A stretch of DNA of 7,845 nucleotides from Sulfurovum sp. (lineage in GTDB: Bacteria > Campylobacterota > Campylobacteria > Campylobacterales > Sulfurovaceae), in the NCBI GenBank assembly GCA_026193735.1, contig JAPHUJ010000205.1, positions 1-7,845 of the forward strand, given 5' to 3'. Shown here one piece after another: positions 6,796 through 7,845 of the stretch. How positions within the stretch are numbered: position 1 is the stretch's first letter; every line of letters starts with the position of its first letter. The notes under the pieces were generated by a model. The model did no database searches and was not told the DNA's origin. It saw only the letters and a program-made list of their open reading frames with translations. The translations under genes were made by a program, and so were the position numbers.

Positions 6796-7845
6796 TTACT
6801 TCCAACCATCCGTAACAACTTTCGTTGAAAGGTTGTAAGGATACTTTTTAGTCAATTCTTTGACTAAAAGTTTTTGGTCTCCTTCTCTCATGAAGTGTGC
6901 CAATGTTACTGACGCCCAGTAGTCATTTGCATACTCGGTACCTTCCAGTTGAACAGGTACACCATTGTTATTTACAGTGTGACATGCAGAACATGTAACT
7001 GGTCCGGCATATTTACCATCAGGACTGTATTGAAGTGCTTGTTGGTATGTTGTCACATCCACTGATCTCTTATCTCCATCATACCTTGAAGAGTAAAGAC
7101 CATGCATCGATTCATGACATGTTTGACAAGCAATATTACCATGTGCTTTAGAGTATCTGTATAGTGAATATTTGTTAGGCTGATCGATCGGAAAGTATTT
7201 ACCTCCAGTATCTTGCTCAACAAACGGTGCTAAGTGACAGTCTGCACAGTGAGGTTGACTTGCTGACAACCACCAGTCATTACCGGCAGAAACAGTTGAG
7301 TATGGTATCTTTTTCCCTGTTTTATGGTTCCAAGGTTTAAGATCCAGTGTATTATTTTCACCAATATTTTTCACCAATGTAGCAGACTTATGTTCTATAT
7401 AAAAATTCAGTACTTCGTTGTAACCTGTTGTTCTTTGGTCAGCAAGTTCAGAGAACCATTGCATGTCTCCATCAGCTACAACATCTATAATCTCTTTAAG
7501 AGTTTTATTTCTAAGTGTTTTCCCTTCTTGAAGTGAGTCATGTGTCAAGTCATCATAGACATAAAGTTCCTGTGCAACCTTAGTGTGACAGTTTGTACAG
7601 TATAGACCTCTAAGTACATCAGTATCTTTACCATATTCATCTTTGGTCGAAACATTTTCAAGTTGCCATTTACCATAATCATTGAGGAAAAATGGAGGTT
7701 TGGCATTAGGATTGGAGTGGGCATCACGTCTTGTATAACAACCACCTCCAGAATTTCTGATATCCCCTTTGGCAAATCTTGCTTCACCATATCTGTCTGT
7801 AACACGGAAAGGGTTCGTGTCATCATTCATATTAGGGTTTTGGAA
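6796..7845 (-). CDS. Multihaem c-type cytochrome, N-terminal part beyond the window
   Basis: The frame is open from the right edge to TAA at 6798-6796, giving 349 C-terminal residues. An internal ATG at 7830 is probably not the start: the frame continues upstream, no signal peptide is seen, and the sequence there already looks like a folded domain. Counting that Met as 1, haem-attachment motifs are CTNCH (78-82), CADCH (195-199), CQTCH (235-239) and CSACH (280-284), so at least four covalent haems. About eight further histidines could act as distal ligands. Haem c attachment implies a periplasmic or extracellular location after Sec export. A lone Cys31 in GGGCY lies outside any CXXCH. No CXXCK catalytic-haem motif is visible, and I recognise no NrfA or hydroxylamine oxidoreductase signature. 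The function is probably respiratory electron transfer or reduction of a sulfur or nitrogen compound, but the family is not established. Confidence 0.88.
   Translation of the reverse strand, partial: FQNPNMNDDTNPFRVTDRYGEARFAKGDIRNSGGGCYTRRDAHSNPNAKPPFFLNDYGKWQLENVSTKDEYGKDTDVLRGLYCTNCHTKVAQELYVYDDLTHDSLQEGKTLRNKTLKEIIDVVADGDMQWFSELADQRTTGYNEVLNFYIEHKSATLVKNIGENNTLDLKPWNHKTGKKIPYSTVSAGNDWWLSASQPHCADCHLAPFVEQDTGGKYFPIDQPNKYSLYRYSKAHGNIACQTCHESMHGLYSSRYDGDKRSVDVTTYQQALQYSPDGKYAGPVTCSACHTVNNNGVPVQLEGTEYANDYWASVTLAHFMREGDQKLLVKELTKKYPYNLSTKVVTDGWK

Noticed and set aside
7545..7826. 93-codon minus-strand ORF in another frame of the cytochrome gene
   Set aside because: It is a Met-rich out-of-frame reading of the same strand; the in-frame product carries the CXXCH motifs.

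Overview
This looks like a chromosomal housekeeping region of a Campylobacterota (epsilonproteobacterial) organism, probably a free-living sulfur or hydrogen oxidiser of the Sulfurovum/Sulfurimonas type. The basis is the order glmU-coaBC-uppS-prepilin peptidase-LptF/G permease-truA, which as I recall matches Campylobacter jejuni Cj0821-Cj0827. A moderately AT-rich composition and a neighbouring multihaem cytochrome c also fit. The genus is inference; no database search was possible.

Positions 1-5382, minus strand: six genes packed as one apparent operon, read from 5382 down to 1. They are glmU (UDP-GlcNAc synthesis), coaBC (coenzyme A synthesis), uppS (undecaprenyl diphosphate synthesis), a type IV prepilin peptidase, an LptF/LptG-family lipopolysaccharide-export permease and truA (tRNA pseudouridine synthase, cut by the left edge). 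Junctions range from an 8-nt overlap to a 10-nt gap, so translational coupling is likely. Most of these genes serve the cell envelope: glmU feeds peptidoglycan and LPS precursors, uppS makes the lipid carrier, the permease exports LPS, and the peptidase matures pilins. coaBC and truA are general metabolism and tRNA genes.

Positions 5383-5459: a 77-bp AT-rich divergent promoter region between glmU and trmA.

Positions 5460-6575, plus strand: trmA, the tRNA m5U54 methyltransferase. It starts at TTG and carries a four-cysteine set like that of the iron-sulfur RlmD branch, which E. coli TrmA lacks.

Positions 6576-6795: a 220-bp gap between convergent genes. It holds a perfect 12-bp stem-loop (a likely terminator for the minus-strand cytochrome gene) and a doubtful 32-codon ORF.

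Positions 6796-7845, minus strand: the C-terminal 349 residues of a multihaem c-type cytochrome with four CXXCH motifs. Its N terminus lies beyond the right edge.

I found no mobile element, CRISPR array, tRNA or rRNA, and no convincing new multi-gene system. The points most worth following are the TrmA cysteine set, the unassigned cytochrome, and an insertion in the CoaB half of CoaBC.
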